A DNA stretch of 27,848 nt from Priapulus caudatus (lineage: Eukaryota > Priapulida > Priapulimorpha > Priapulimorphida > Priapulidae): the NCBI RefSeq assembly GCF_000485595.1, contig NW_014579249.1, positions 1-27,848 on the forward strand, written 5' to 3'. A program made the translations under genes and the position numbers. Under the pieces are notes generated by a model. That model saw nothing but the letters and a program-made list of their open reading frames with translations. It was not told where the DNA came from and searched no databases. Each line of letters starts with the position of its first letter. Position 1 is the first letter of the stretch. Positions 11,501-19,560 of this stretch are shown here, piece by piece.

Positions 11501-12904
11501 ATAGACTGCGTAGTACGTTCCATAGTACGTTCATACTGCGTTCTACGCGTTTCCACCACGCTCTTAGAGCGTAGTACGAGCGTAGTGAGATCGGGGCCTG
11601 GTGTGACGGGGGTATAAGCTGGTATGCATAAGCCATAGCTCGTTCAAAGTTATACATTGTAGATGTTGCCAAACAAGGGTTCGCACTGAATAGTGTAATT
11701 GTTATTTTGCATTGTACGTATACAGCTGGACCTTCGTCATGGCGAGGGCCAAAGGATTGCCTGTTTATTCGGAAAATCTTTCTGGGGAAAGACGGTAGTT
11801 GGAATCCAGAGGATACAAAATCTAATGCTGTGGAACAAGTATTGCACGTACGTAGCTTTATTTACTGGGGGTCATATGTATTATGGGCGTTATTACGGCC
11901 TTGATAGAGGGTTACTAACAATCCCAGGTCCCCAATAGAACAATGGCTACTGCATGTCTGAGGGCACGACTGCTAAACTGTCTGAGCAAAATATTCGTAC
12001 CACGCACGATTGGAAATTAACTCTTTGTTCCAGGCAGCAACTTCTTGCCAGAGAAAAAAACGGGCAGCAGTCTTACTCACTCCGGCAGAAACATGGGAAA
12101 ATCATAAAAGCCCAACTCCCTCCCACCCCAACAGTACTGTCATATTGTCTCTGTTATTCAGCCTTGTTTCCCTTTGTTTATTCTAAATTTAGTTACCTAT
12201 ACTTAACCCAAGTTGCACATCAAACGAAGTAGGGATAGTAATGTAAGGTCAATGCAATTAGGAAAAAACCTAAACAACTGACCATTGTTTGCAATAGAAA
12301 TTGCCTGTAACTTTGGTGTTTTTGGTTTGGTTTATTAGGAATTTCTTTGCAGCAAGTATTTGCTGCCGACATTGAGAGCAGTCAGAAAACTGAGCATTGT
12401 AGTCAGAAAAACTGCTCCTTACGGGCCAGTCAATCTAGACCAGTCTATATGCTTTTCATTGTGTGCGCACCAAAATGTGACACATCTTCGACAAGCATTT
12501 TTTTGGAACCCACCATTGCAGCAGTTATTGGCTAGATCTGCCTGTCAGTCATTCCAGACAGATAGGTCATTGTACTGCCTTTCTGTGTGTTGAAGCTGAT
12601 CAGCACCCGCAGTGTTTAGTAAGCAAACTGCTCCTCAGCTACGTAGTTCGATCAGTTGCTTGAAATGTTGTCAAAAATGGTCTCGCTAGAAATGGCTGGA
12701 ATATGTGATCTGTTGAGAGCACCTGTGGTAACTGCATATCTGTGCACATTCACAGAAAGCGAGAGGAGATACGATCGATGTTAGGCAGGATGACAAAGAG
12801 AGAAGAGAGGACATTGTTCCATGGGACTAGTCCACAAAATGTTGAAGCAATATGCCATTCAGGATTCGACCCGCGTCTGAGTGGAGAAAATGGCGTGAAG
12901 TTTG
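5065..12904 (+). CDS. PARP-family mono-ADP-ribosyltransferase, split gene, 3' part not visible
   Basis: Four exons (5065-5579, 8740-8809, 11726-11847, 12756-12904) join in frame with matching intron phases and give 286 residues. Residues 1-171 are low-complexity, rich in Pro then Ala, with 'PLSQ'-type repeats. Residues about 172-235 resemble the segment before the catalytic domain in TIPARP/PARP12-like enzymes, ending in 'IQRIQNLMLWNKY', a PARP hallmark. Residues 237-286 carry 'ERTLFHGTSPQNVEAIC' and 'GFDPRLSGENGVKFG'. His258 is the first residue of the H-Y-E/H-Y-phi NAD-binding triad. Known family members transfer ADP-ribose from NAD+ to proteins. The exon encoding the GxYFA segment and the third triad residue was not found in the window. 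Known PARPs of this type often carry CCCH zinc fingers or WWE domains; neither is seen here, so the N-terminus is unusual. The family call is confident; the exact subfamily is inference. Confidence 0.82.
5600..6400. other. Intron 1, first part: no coding feature; decayed repeat
   Basis: About 5760-6050 is a GC-richer island with CA-rich and 'CTCGCT' motifs and a short inverted pair, 'CCTCCGCC' (about 5810) and 'GGGCGGAGG' (about 5964), probably a decayed transposon. 6060-6400 is AT-rich with nothing recognised. Confidence 0.45.
6408..6567. mobile_element. MITE with telomere-like interior (copy 2)
   Basis: The terminal inverted repeats are GAAGGGTCGTTGTCGTATA at 6408 and the complement of GAAGGGGTCGTTGTCGTATA at 6567, with a further inner pair around 'GTACCCGAGGT' and 'ACCTCGGGTAC'. 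The interior holds a TTAGGG tract at 6465-6500. The junction 'TAACTATCTGATATGGTTA' is the reverse complement of the string next to tracts 1 and 3. The element sits in intron 1 of the ADP-ribosyltransferase gene. Confidence 0.8.
6465..6500 (-). repeat. Interstitial telomere-like (TTAGGG)n tract 2
   Basis: Five to six TTAGGG units are in opposite orientation to tracts 1 and 3. The tract lies between the arms of the MITE at 6408-6567, so it moved with that element. Confidence 0.9.
6810..6829 (+). promoter_or_regulatory. Candidate nuclear-receptor response array 1 (three half-sites, DR1 spacing)
   Basis: GGGTCA, GGGTCA and AGGTCA are spaced by single A residues, which gives two overlapping DR1 elements, the arrangement bound by RXR/PPAR/HNF4-type receptors in animals. 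It lies in intron 1. Such strings also occur by descent in repeats, so function is inference. Confidence 0.45.
7060..7077. repeat. 18-bp perfect palindrome TCTCGCGGTACCGCGAGA
   Basis: A perfect CpG-rich palindrome in otherwise AT-rich intron DNA. It resembles a TCTCGCGAGA-type promoter element with a GTAC inserted at the centre. No other sign of a promoter is seen here. Confidence 0.5.
7638..7672 (+). promoter_or_regulatory. Candidate nuclear-receptor response array 2
   Basis: AGGTCA (7638), AGGTCA (7645) and AGGGCA (7652) are each one base apart, and a further AGGTCA is at 7667. This repeats the triple DR1 layout of 6810-6829 about 0.8 kb away in the same intron. It may be a real enhancer or a piece of a repeat family carrying such sites. 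Confidence 0.42.
8098..8190 (+). repeat. 93-bp direct repeat, copy 1
   Basis: This stretch (containing ACTTGATTCGGTTGCCAG and CAGTTGAGCGCTGTCGCTCT) recurs at 10068-10160 with only a few substitutions and no gaps. The two copies flank exon 2 of the ADP-ribosyltransferase gene. They look like pieces of one dispersed element. Confidence 0.88.
8191..8738. other. Intron 1, 3' end: open frame without recognised product
   Basis: A 123-codon open frame runs from about 8248 to 8619 on the plus strand. It has no recognisable domain and no splice sites that join it to the flanking exons in phase. The final bases TTTAATTTGCAG (8728-8739) form a good acceptor for exon 2. Confidence 0.45.
8740..8809 (+). 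CDS. ADP-ribosyltransferase exon 2
   Basis: The acceptor TTTGCAG ends at 8739. The first base G completes the split Trp codon from exon 1 (TG+G), then 23 codons read FKYETPDHWAVQHNFEDKVK followed by IVE. The donor GAG|GTGCGT is at 8810; reading on would hit TGA at once. The 70-base length and phase 2 to phase 0 fit exons 1 and 3 exactly. The peptide resembles the region just before the catalytic domain of TIPARP-like PARPs ('ETPDHW'). Confidence 0.8.
9029..9726. mobile_element. Foldback element with ~300-bp inverted arms
   Basis: The left arm (about 9029-9335) and right arm (about 9421-9726) are inverted copies with only scattered mismatches; an 86-bp loop separates them. The ends are CAAGAGTACATAATAGAGA and its complement. 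Both outer flanks are (AT)n, so insertion into a TA-rich microsatellite with TA duplication, as in Tc1/mariner-type elements, is likely. There is no coding frame. It sits in intron 2, so the pre-mRNA could fold into a very long hairpin. Its terminal 17 bases also make up the palindrome at 2-35. Confidence 0.92.
9963..10062. mobile_element. Short palindromic MITE
   Basis: Arms 'GGCCGGACACACTAG' and 'CTAGTGTGTCTGCGGCC' are inverted around a centre that is itself a perfect 16-bp palindrome, ATCAAAACGTTTTGAT (about 9996-10011). The right half contains two tandem 'CGATGCCATCGCC'-type units. It abuts the direct repeat copy at 10068. Confidence 0.65.
10068..10160 (+). repeat. 93-bp direct repeat, copy 2
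   Basis: Matches 8098-8190 base for base except for a few substitutions. Here it lies between the palindromic MITE at 9963-10062 and the telomere-repeat element at 10190. The other copy lacks these neighbours. Confidence 0.88.
10190..10227 (+). repeat. Interstitial telomere-like (CCCTAA)n tract 3
   Basis: About six CCCTAA units, one shortened to CCCTATA. Same orientation as tract 1 and the same right-hand neighbour sequence. Confidence 0.9.
10190..10325. mobile_element. Telomere-repeat element (copy 3)
   Basis: A CCCTAA tract (10190-10227) is followed by 'ACCATATCAGATAGTTACC' and 'AGGGTACGTTCCGG', then a palindromic 'GGTACGTTCCGGTATACCGG' and 'GTACCCTGGGGGACATAGACC'. The order matches the right part of the element at 4197-4465 closely. 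It appears 5'-truncated. Confidence 0.65.
10805..10812 (+). promoter_or_regulatory. TATA box (TATAAATA) inside the 1.16-kb element
   Basis: A TATAAATA lies in GC-rich context about 110 bp before the ATG at 10915, with a pyrimidine-rich stretch (about 10870-10912) between them. The spacing fits a short 5' leader. Confidence 0.5.
10915..11028 (+). CDS. Small ORF in the 1.16-kb element
   Basis: A 37-codon frame begins MMTAWQSSN and ends WPG-stop. It is the first ATG after the TATA box. The Ser-rich peptide matches no family I know. It may be the surviving N-terminus of a lost transposon protein, or may mean nothing. Confidence 0.3.
   Translation: MMTAWQSSNSSCPSTRNMAWSSVASSIVDTEVVGWPG
11726..11847 (+). 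CDS. ADP-ribosyltransferase exon 3
   Basis: The acceptor GTATACAG ends at 11725. The frame LDLRHGEGQRIACLFGKSFW continues through GKTVVGIQRIQNLMLWNKYC, and the two final bases AC are completed by exon 4. The donor is GTACGTAG at 11848. The 'IQRIQNLMLWNKY' run is the conserved helix that opens PARP catalytic domains of the TIPARP/PARP10-15 type. A longer unspliced reading of this frame continues to about 11938 but loses all family resemblance past the donor. Confidence 0.85.
11850..12755. other. Intron 3: no coding feature recognised
   Basis: Open frames at about 11954-12232 and 12347-12593 have no domain and no phase-compatible splice sites. The intron ends in TTCACAG at 12755, the acceptor for exon 4. 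Confidence 0.5.
12756..12904 (+). CDS. ADP-ribosyltransferase exon 4 (catalytic HGT motif)
   Basis: The first base A completes the Thr codon from exon 3. The frame then reads KREEIRSMLGRMTKREERTL, FHGTSPQNVEAICHSGFDPR and LSGENGVKF, with a final G split by the donor GTACGTG at 12905. 'LFHGT' plus 'GFDPRLSG..GVKFG' is the classical PARP catalytic signature up to the residue before the conserved GxYFA. His258 is the NAD-contacting histidine. The next exon should start in phase 1 with Gly-x-Tyr-Phe-Ala; I could not find it. Confidence 0.9.
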
Positions 12905-12966
12905 GTACGTGTTAATTGCGAAATGAGAGATTCTTTGCAGTAAAATAGATGTGTCATATGTGTGTA

Positions 12967-13148
12967 CAAGGCCGTACGCAGGAAATTTTCTGTAGGGGGG
13001 GCAAATACGCAGGAAATTTTCTGTAGGGGGGGGCAAAGGTACTCCCCACGCCCTCTATTGCCCTATTTGTCCCATTAAAAGGCATACTCTGAAAATCTCT
13101 AGGGGGGGCAACTGCCCCTGCTGCCCCCCTGCTGCGTACGGCCCTGCT
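12967..13148. mobile_element. hAT-like MITE
   Basis: The inverted ends are CAAGGCCGTACGCAG at 12967 and the complement of CAGGGCCGTACGCAG ending near 13146. An 8-bp TGTGTGTA flanks both sides (12959-12966 and 13149-13156), consistent with the 8-bp hAT target duplication, although GT-rich DNA makes chance matching easier. The interior has an internal 28-bp duplication around 'TACGCAGGAAATTTTCTGTA' and several G runs. It begins 62 bp after the donor of exon 4. Confidence 0.75.
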
Positions 13149-13156
13149 TGTGTGTA

Positions 13157-13800
13157 GATATATTTACTATATATAATCATATCTATACTATAAATTTGGC
13201 TAATCTTGTGTGTCCAGTCAGTTTTGTGTGTGTGTGGTGTGTAGGTGTGATGTGTTTGTTTGTTTGGTTCCTCGATGATTCTACCGTGATTTGTCACTTC
13301 AATCGCGGGTAATAAAGACTAAATTCAGAATCATCACCATCTGGGAGATGGTTTTCTGGCGCCTGAGACAAAAATGTAAAAAAAGTTAAAATTAAAAAAA
13401 AATTGTTAAGTCAAAATTAAATAATCACGTACGTGGAATATTTCAGTGGTCATTGCTCGCCGCGTAGCGTTAGTGCAGTGTCAGGGACCCGTTTCTGTTC
13501 TACCTTGAACCCTCCTGATTTCTCGTGTGTGCTGCTGTTATCTTCGGCTGTCGCTTACGTTTATCGGTGGTCAAAATTAATCAATTTCTACCTTTACTTT
13601 TGTCTACTCGCTTGTAGTTATCCCTACTTCTCCACTTTTCAGCATTAACAAATTTTTTTTTTTTTTCTTCAAAATGTAATAAAATAAACTTTTTACTACC
13701 ATTCATTAAAAAAAATTTAAAACGTTTTTACTTATCTTTATTTATTATTTCATGTTCTTTTTTTATCATTTTTCTTCTATCTATATTATTTTTATTGTTT
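13157..13800. other. No gene seen; AT-rich spacer
   Basis: Contains a (GT)n-like patch (about 13219-13262), a small inverted motif 'CCATCTGGGAGATGG' near 13338, and a poly-T run near 13651. I looked for the missing PARP catalytic exon here and found none. Confidence 0.5.
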
Positions 13801-14240
13801 TGGGATTTGGATGGGATGGGATGGGATTCCTAGCGCGGGCTCGCTGCGGATGGCGAATCGTATCGGATCCTATGAAGATGGCATAGGATGGAGATGGCGA
13901 TGGGATGTGTCGACTGACAAGAGCGATGGGGAATCTGGCGCAGGGGTAGGGCTGTATGGGGGCACCTGCGTAGATGGTGCCGCTGGATAGTATAGAGATT
14001 GGAGTGGTCGGATGGCATGGGCATGGCATGGAATGACATGCGTATGGTGGTCATGGATGGGCAGGGCCATGGCTGGCTTGGATTGGGGGGGGGGGAATGG
14101 CATGCATTGCAATGCATGGATAGATAGGCTATATAGTATAAATTTTGGTTATTTGTTCCTCTTCAACCAAGTGGTCAACCAACGTGAAAGCACTTCTTTC
14201 CCCTGCTCACTTAGAAGAATTAGCGCTCTTTGTTTCTTCC
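13800..14240. repeat. GGATGG/GGCATGG satellite-like DNA, copy C
   Basis: A tract rich in GGGATGG, GGCATGG and GGAGATGG words (13800-14115) is followed by 'GGATAGATAG' and 'CCTCTTCAACCAAG.GGTCA'. The same order of satellite, GATA run and flank occurs at 15020-15340 and 22345-22680. This is a third, more diverged copy of the start of that duplicated segment. Confidence 0.75.
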
Positions 14241-14630
14241 GAAAATGTTTTTGTGTTTTCTGTTTTGCTTTCATTGATAATTAATTTTCTTTAACTTCAA
14301 CTGTGTCACTACCATGTCAAGTTTTATATTTTTAAGGCACGATCTTGGGTCGGTGTACATGGTATCAGTCTGCTAGTGATATATAAAGTTGTTCAGCGGA
14401 ACTTAGTTGTGTTCTGCGCATAACTACGGAGAACTCCGCACCTAGAGGAAAACTCAAATATATTTTTTCAGCAATCAGCCCGTTCTGTCTGGAGGTCGGT
14501 TCGTGGATGCTGAATTTCAAAAAAGTTAAAAGTTCAAAATTCTAGTAAAAATTCTTATTCGTCCTAGATGGCGTACGATTAACATTATACATCATGTACG
14601 TGTAGAATCCATGGTTTGTCCATAACCATT
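14241..14630. other. No gene seen
   Basis: AT-rich spacer without a recognisable exon or repeat. Confidence 0.45.
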
Positions 14631-14635
14631 CAGCG

Positions 14636-14706
14636 GCCCCAGTAGCGAATGGATAAAGCATCGGACTCCTAACCATTTGATTCTGGGTTCGAATCCCACT
14701 TTCGGG
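14636..14706 (+). pseudogene. tRNA-Arg(CCT)-like sequence, degenerate (tRNA pseudogene or SINE head)
   Basis: A good box A-like stretch, TAGCGAATGGATAAAGC (14643-14659), and a perfect box B, GGTTCGAATCC (14686-14696), are correctly spaced. The putative anticodon loop is CTCCTAA, giving anticodon CCT. The T arm pairs in four of five positions. The acceptor stem (GCCCCAG against TTTCGGG) and the anticodon stem are badly mispaired, so a working tRNA is unlikely. It could be the head of a tRNA-derived SINE; no second copy is seen in the window. Confidence 0.6.
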
Positions 14707-15018
14707 AAATGGCTTGTGTTTCTATACGTTTGGCACTGATTTTAGTATCTGTGTACTTGTGCCGTAGTTCACCGTCAATTTCCAAAAATTTAATTTTTTT
14801 ACTTACATTTAACGTTTAGTAAAAATTCCAGAAATAAACTATTGGTAAGACGAATTAATAATAGCGCAAACTGACGGAACACTTCATCGGAAGGTCCTAT
14901 GCTAGGTTACATGATCTTATATTATTATATTTTCTCTCTATATAATTTAATTTTATTATTTATAATTTTTGGACTTTTATTTTAATGATTTTTTTTTTTT
15001 TGATTTCGTAAATTATTT
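14707..15018. other. No gene seen
   Basis: Very AT-rich spacer; a poly-T stretch near 14991-15001 precedes the satellite-like DNA. Confidence 0.45.
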
Positions 15019-17175
15019 TTTTATGTGGGCGATGGGATGGCATGCGACTGCGTGACTGGTGATGGGATGGCATGGCATGATGTGATATTGGCATGGTCGA
15101 TTGCTGGTGCCATGATTCTTCGGGGCCCGGGTGGATGGCATGGCATGGCAGTGGCATTGGGATGTGACTGGAGATGGCATGCGATGGTGGGAAATGGATA
15201 TGGGATGGGATGCGGGTGCGGACCTGGGATGGGCATGGGGATGACATGGTAATGGGATGGTGGTGCATGGATAGATAGATAGTTTCTTTTTTGGCTATTT
15301 TCCTCTTCAACCAAGCGGTCACAACTGAGTAAGCGCCACTGATTTCCCCGGCAATGCGGGCTATCCGCTGAGTGTTATATATGTGGTGTGTGTGTGTGCG
15401 TGTGTGCGTGTGGCGTGTGTGTGTGCGTGCATGCATAGGACATGCCCACCACGCTACGTACACCAACACATGCACGCCCTAGGTGGTAGAGACACAGATG
15501 CAATGACACGGTGCCATCACACGTACATATAGTGCTCAACTGGTGTTCCTTGCTTACATCGTTGGCCCACCTTTATTAATCCAGAACATTACACATTTCG
15601 AGTTACTGATTGACGGTCTATTTGTAGTGATAATCAGTCATGAATTTGCCTGGACTATGCCCTATGTTTACATATTATGTCAAGTTATCATGTCTAAGCA
15701 ACCATGGCCTCTTTTTTAAAGACAAGACAGTAGAGGTTTGCTACCGAAATGGTTCATTTATGCAGATGTGCTAAATGTAGTTCTTAAATATTTTAAAATA
15801 CCCTTTAAAAAACGCCTTCAAACACAGTCCTTACGTACAAATTTCTGCGTACCCGGTCCTTTTTCACTGTTAAAGATCTATTATTATTCTAGCTTCAGAA
15901 CGTTATCATTTATAGATAGGCCCTTATGCTTGTGAAAAAGAGTTTGTTACTTACTCATTGTATATAGTTTTGAACTATGATATTTTTCTTTGTGAACTTC
16001 TCACCTGGTTGATTTATCATCGATTTTAAGGCGTGAGTATTATTATCTGTACACGGGCCACGGAAATTACGTTTGCTCGGCGGAGCGCATGCTACTACTG
16101 TCGGATCTACTGCGGCCCTGATCCATCGGGAATTCGAATATATGTTCGTCGGCAAACAGTTTGATAGTTGACGACATTATGCGGGAAGGTTAAACGAATT
16201 CTGGGGAGATTGTGAAGTGTCGCACGAGACGAAAAGGTGTAAGTAATATTATATGAGTATAAGGGACGCGCTGGGGATGAGGAGGAGGAGGGGGGGGGTA
16301 AGGGGGGGGAAGGGTGTACATGTTTTGCTGTAGTTTTCAGCGGTACATGAAAAAAAAGACCATAAAGAGTAGTAATGACGTATTTCCTTAAATATAGGAA
16401 ATAGCGTGGTTTTATTACGTGTGCGGCACCTAGCAAGATACCAGGAATAGAGACCACTGAGACCCTGCAGATTTTTACTGCAGTTGGTGTAAACAAGCGC
16501 AGACAAACCCCACTGTCTTCGTTCAATCTGTTTTTGATACTGCTCAAGCCTGACCCCAATATGTAATTAACCTATAGTAGGTATAATTGACAACAGCTGG
16601 CAGACACGTGCACCATGTGGTTAGACAACATTTCATGGACATCTCATCCTATGCGCATTCTATAGCAAATAATACAGACATGAACGTTTTAAATACAGAT
16701 TGCTAAGCAACATGATGCTTTTGATGTTTTGCTTGTAGTAGAGGCTGGCAAGGTCAACTAATAATGCTAAGTCAGCTTGGGATCAACGTTCTATTGTCTT
16801 CAAATTGTTTCTTTGTGGAATTACTGGTACAATATTGCCGCCCGCGCGGTCTGTTTTTGTTGTAAGTGGTGGTTAGGTCACATCTGTAATTTGCAAATCT
16901 AGTCAGAATACTCAGAGTCAGATGTTAACATTATGTTTGGTATGTGGTTAATTGTATATATATAAATTTTCACATAATGTATATATGGTTACTATGATAT
17001 ATGTATATCTTGTAGATAGTGTCTCCACTTATTAAACTTGCTCTCACCTGGATAAACGATGTAAGCTAAGGGCAAAGGGTATGACTCTCTTAGCTTCTTT
17101 GCGCGCTGTTTAATCTGATGGGCTGTTCCTGCGTGATACAATTATGTCATTGTAGCGCTGACGTTCTTTATGTTA
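15019..17175. repeat. Duplicated ~2-kb segment, copy A (indel-rich)
   Basis: Co-linear with 22345-24335. Shared landmarks in order: the GGATGG tract, 'GATAGATAGATAG', 'CAACCAAGCGGTCAC', the (GT)n tract, 'AAAGACAAGACAGTA', 'CTACCGAAATGGTTCA', 'GCACGAGACGAAAAGG', 'CACCTAGCAAGATACCAGGA', 'CTTGCTCTCACCTGG'. Matching blocks of 10-25 bases are broken mostly by one- to three-base insertions and deletions, with few substitutions. The right end includes a garbled copy of the last integrase-core exon. No intact gene is present in this copy. Confidence 0.9.
15380..15432. repeat. (GT)n microsatellite in copy A
   Basis: GT/GC-rich alternating tract corresponding to the one at 22736-22780 in copy B. Confidence 0.85.
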
Positions 17176-17640
17176 CGTTATAACGTCGGGAGGGAAGACC
17201 AGCCCTGAAGCAAGTGAAGACGTATATTTTCGTGTTATTTTGTTCTGTTTTTTTCTTTATTATATGCATTAAGCATTAAGCATTAGTATCGCTGTCTGTT
17301 GTTTATTCACCCGTCTTATATTAGCTTACTACTAAAATCGTGTCATGTCATCATAAAGTAATTTGTTAAATCTATTTCCTGAAGTTACAGAATCAGTCTG
17401 ATCTACACTGTAAAACTATTGATTAATATACATTTCGTTAGTAAAACATGATTACCTAGCTGTTGGCTTGTGTACGACCAGCGTATTATACGTTTATCTA
17501 AACCCTCGAGTGATCCCAGAGGATAGTAAGATACAAAATAGACAATTTTATACCCAAATGTCGCAATTCGCAGAGCTCTGTCCATTTTAATCTATACGGC
17601 ACATACATCAGGGACCGTCTCAGTGAGAGGAGGACGAGAG
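17176..17640. other. No gene seen between duplication and minisatellite
   Basis: AT-rich unique sequence. A short 'GCATTAAGCATTA' tandem occurs near 17267. No exon recognised. Confidence 0.45.
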
Positions 17641-17699
17641 AAAAGGATGTGCGCATGAGCTCAGGGTAGAGGGAGGCGCGATGGATCTAAGAAGCGATA

Positions 17700-19560
17700 A
17701 GGAGGTCGCTTCCAGTTAAGGTTTCCCCCTCTCCCACCTCTATCACTGTTCCCTACTTCTTCTTTACGTTCGCCCTCTCCTCCCCGACTCAGCGACACCG
17801 TCTCCGCCCTTCTCCCAAGTCTCCTTCACCGTACTCCCCTTCCTCCCCAACCTCCTTCACTGTCTCCCCTACTCCTCTACGTCGCCACCCCAACTCCGCA
17901 CCACTGTCTCCCCTCTCCGCCAACCTCTTTTTACTGTCTCCGCTACTCCTCTAACGTTACGCCCACCCCCGACTCTAGCCACCACTGTCTCCCCTTCTCT
18001 CCCAACCTCCTTTCACTGTCGTCCCCTACTCCTCTCACGTCGCACCCACGCCTCCGCCCCCAACTTCCTAGCACCACCGTCTCCCCTTCTCCCAAAACCT
18101 CCTTCACTGTCTCTCCCCTTTATCTCGACGTCGCCTCACCCCGACACTCACAGCAGCACCGTCTCCTCTCCTCCCCAACGCTCCTTCATCTGTCTCCCAA
18201 TACTCTACACCACTGGTCTCCCCTGCTTACTCTCTATGTCGTCCCCACCCCCGACTCCAGCACCACCGTCTCCCTTCCTCCCAACCTCCTGTCGCCACTG
18301 TCTCCCCATACTCCTCTTACGTTCGCCCTCCCCTCCGCTCCAGCACCAGCGTCTCCCCTCTCTCCCCACCTCTTTAACTGTTCCCAGCCTACTCCTCTAG
18401 ACTCGTTGTCCCTCCCCCCAGACTCCTGAGGCACCACAGTCTCCCCTCCTCCCCAACCTCCTTCGCACTGTGTCTCCCGCCTACTGCCTCCTCACGTTCG
18501 CCTCACCCCCGATTCTGAGTCATCACCGTCGTCCCCTCCTCCCACTCCGTCTTATCACTCTACTCCCCCTGACTCCGCTACGTCGGCGTTCCACCCTCCG
18601 ACTCCGGCACCAACCGTCCTCCCGGCTTCTCTCCCCAACCTCTCTATCTAGCTGTCTTCCCCTGAGCTCCTCCTACGTCTGCTTGCCCCCCCCCCCGACT
18701 CTAAGCTACCACGTCCCCCCATTCGCTCCCCACCTTTCACTTCCACTGTCTCCCCCCTAACTTCGAGCACCACCTCGTCTCCTCTTCATTCCCCCAACCT
18801 CTCACTGTTCTCCCCCTACTCCTCTACATCGCCACACCGCCCCCGACTCCGAAGCATCACCAGCCTGTTCTACCCCTGCCTTCCCCAAACCTCCTTCACT
18901 GTCCTCCTCTCCGGATCTCAGACATCCAGAGTCTCCCCTGTCCTCCTTTAACCTCCTTCACGTGTCTCCCTCTACTCTCTACGTTCGCTCCCTTTCCCCA
19001 CCCCGACTCTAGCATCACTGATTTCCCCCTCCCTCCCCAACATCCTTCACATGTCCTCCCTCCTACTGCTTCTACGTCGCGCCCCCCCCCCTGCCCCACA
19101 AACGGTCCGAGCAGCCACGTCTCCTCCTCCTCCAACCTCCATCACTTGTCTCTCTCCTTACTTCCTCTACATGCGCCCCTCCCCCGAACTCCCCAGCACC
19201 ATCGTCTCCCCCTTCCAGACCTCCTTCACTGTCTCCCCCTACTCCTATTGCGTCGCCCCCCCCCCCCGACTCCAGCACTCACCCCGTCTCCCCCCTTCTC
19301 CTCCCCAGGATCCTCCGTTCCCTATTGCTCTCCCTACCTCTTACGTCGGGCCCACCCCCAACTCCAGTCACCCCGTCTCCCTCCTTCTCCCATTATCCTC
19401 CTTCACGTGTCTCTCCATCCTACTCCTCCGCTACAGTCGCCCCCCCCCCCGGACTCCAGCACCTACGTCTCCCTGTCTCCCCAACCTCTCTCTGTCTCCT
19501 TTCATGCCTTTTATACATCTCCCCCGCCTCCAGCACATCGTCTCCGTCTCCAATTAGCGC
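17700..19560. repeat. Pyrimidine-rich minisatellite, ~75-bp unit, about 24 ragged copies
   Basis: The recurring order is 'CTCCTCTACGTCGCC', 'CCCCGACTCCAGCACCACC', 'GTCTCCCCTTCTCCCCAACC', 'TCCTTCACTGTCTCCCC'. Units differ mainly by single-base insertions or losses, at a density of roughly one every ten bases, which is unlike normal minisatellite divergence. Because the unit is about 75 bp (divisible by three) and lacks stops in most frames, several long Pro/Ser/Leu-rich frames appear; I regard them as artefacts. Confidence 0.88.

Larger units (their letters stand above)
10452..11612. mobile_element. 1.16-kb terminal-inverted-repeat element
   Basis: The ends are CCCCCGTCACACTAG at 10452 and the complement of CCCCCGTCACACCAGG at 11612. 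TAA trinucleotides lie close to both ends (10448-10450 and 11615-11617), but not at strictly symmetric positions. The two halves are dense in short degenerate motifs such as 'CACGCTC', 'CGATCG' and 'GTAGTACG'. The centre (about 10795-11110) differs: it has a TATA box, a pyrimidine-rich leader and a 37-codon frame. I read this as an internally deleted DNA transposon that kept its promoter. A superfamily is not assigned; hAT and PIF/Harbinger are both possible. Confidence 0.75.

Noticed and set aside
11699-11938. Unspliced readings over exon 3
   Set aside because: PARP-like residues stop exactly at the donor 11848; the rest has no resemblance to the family.
13781-15475. Pro/His/Met-rich frames over the GGATGG tracts
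   Set aside because: Satellite artefacts; nearly every frame is open in such repeats.
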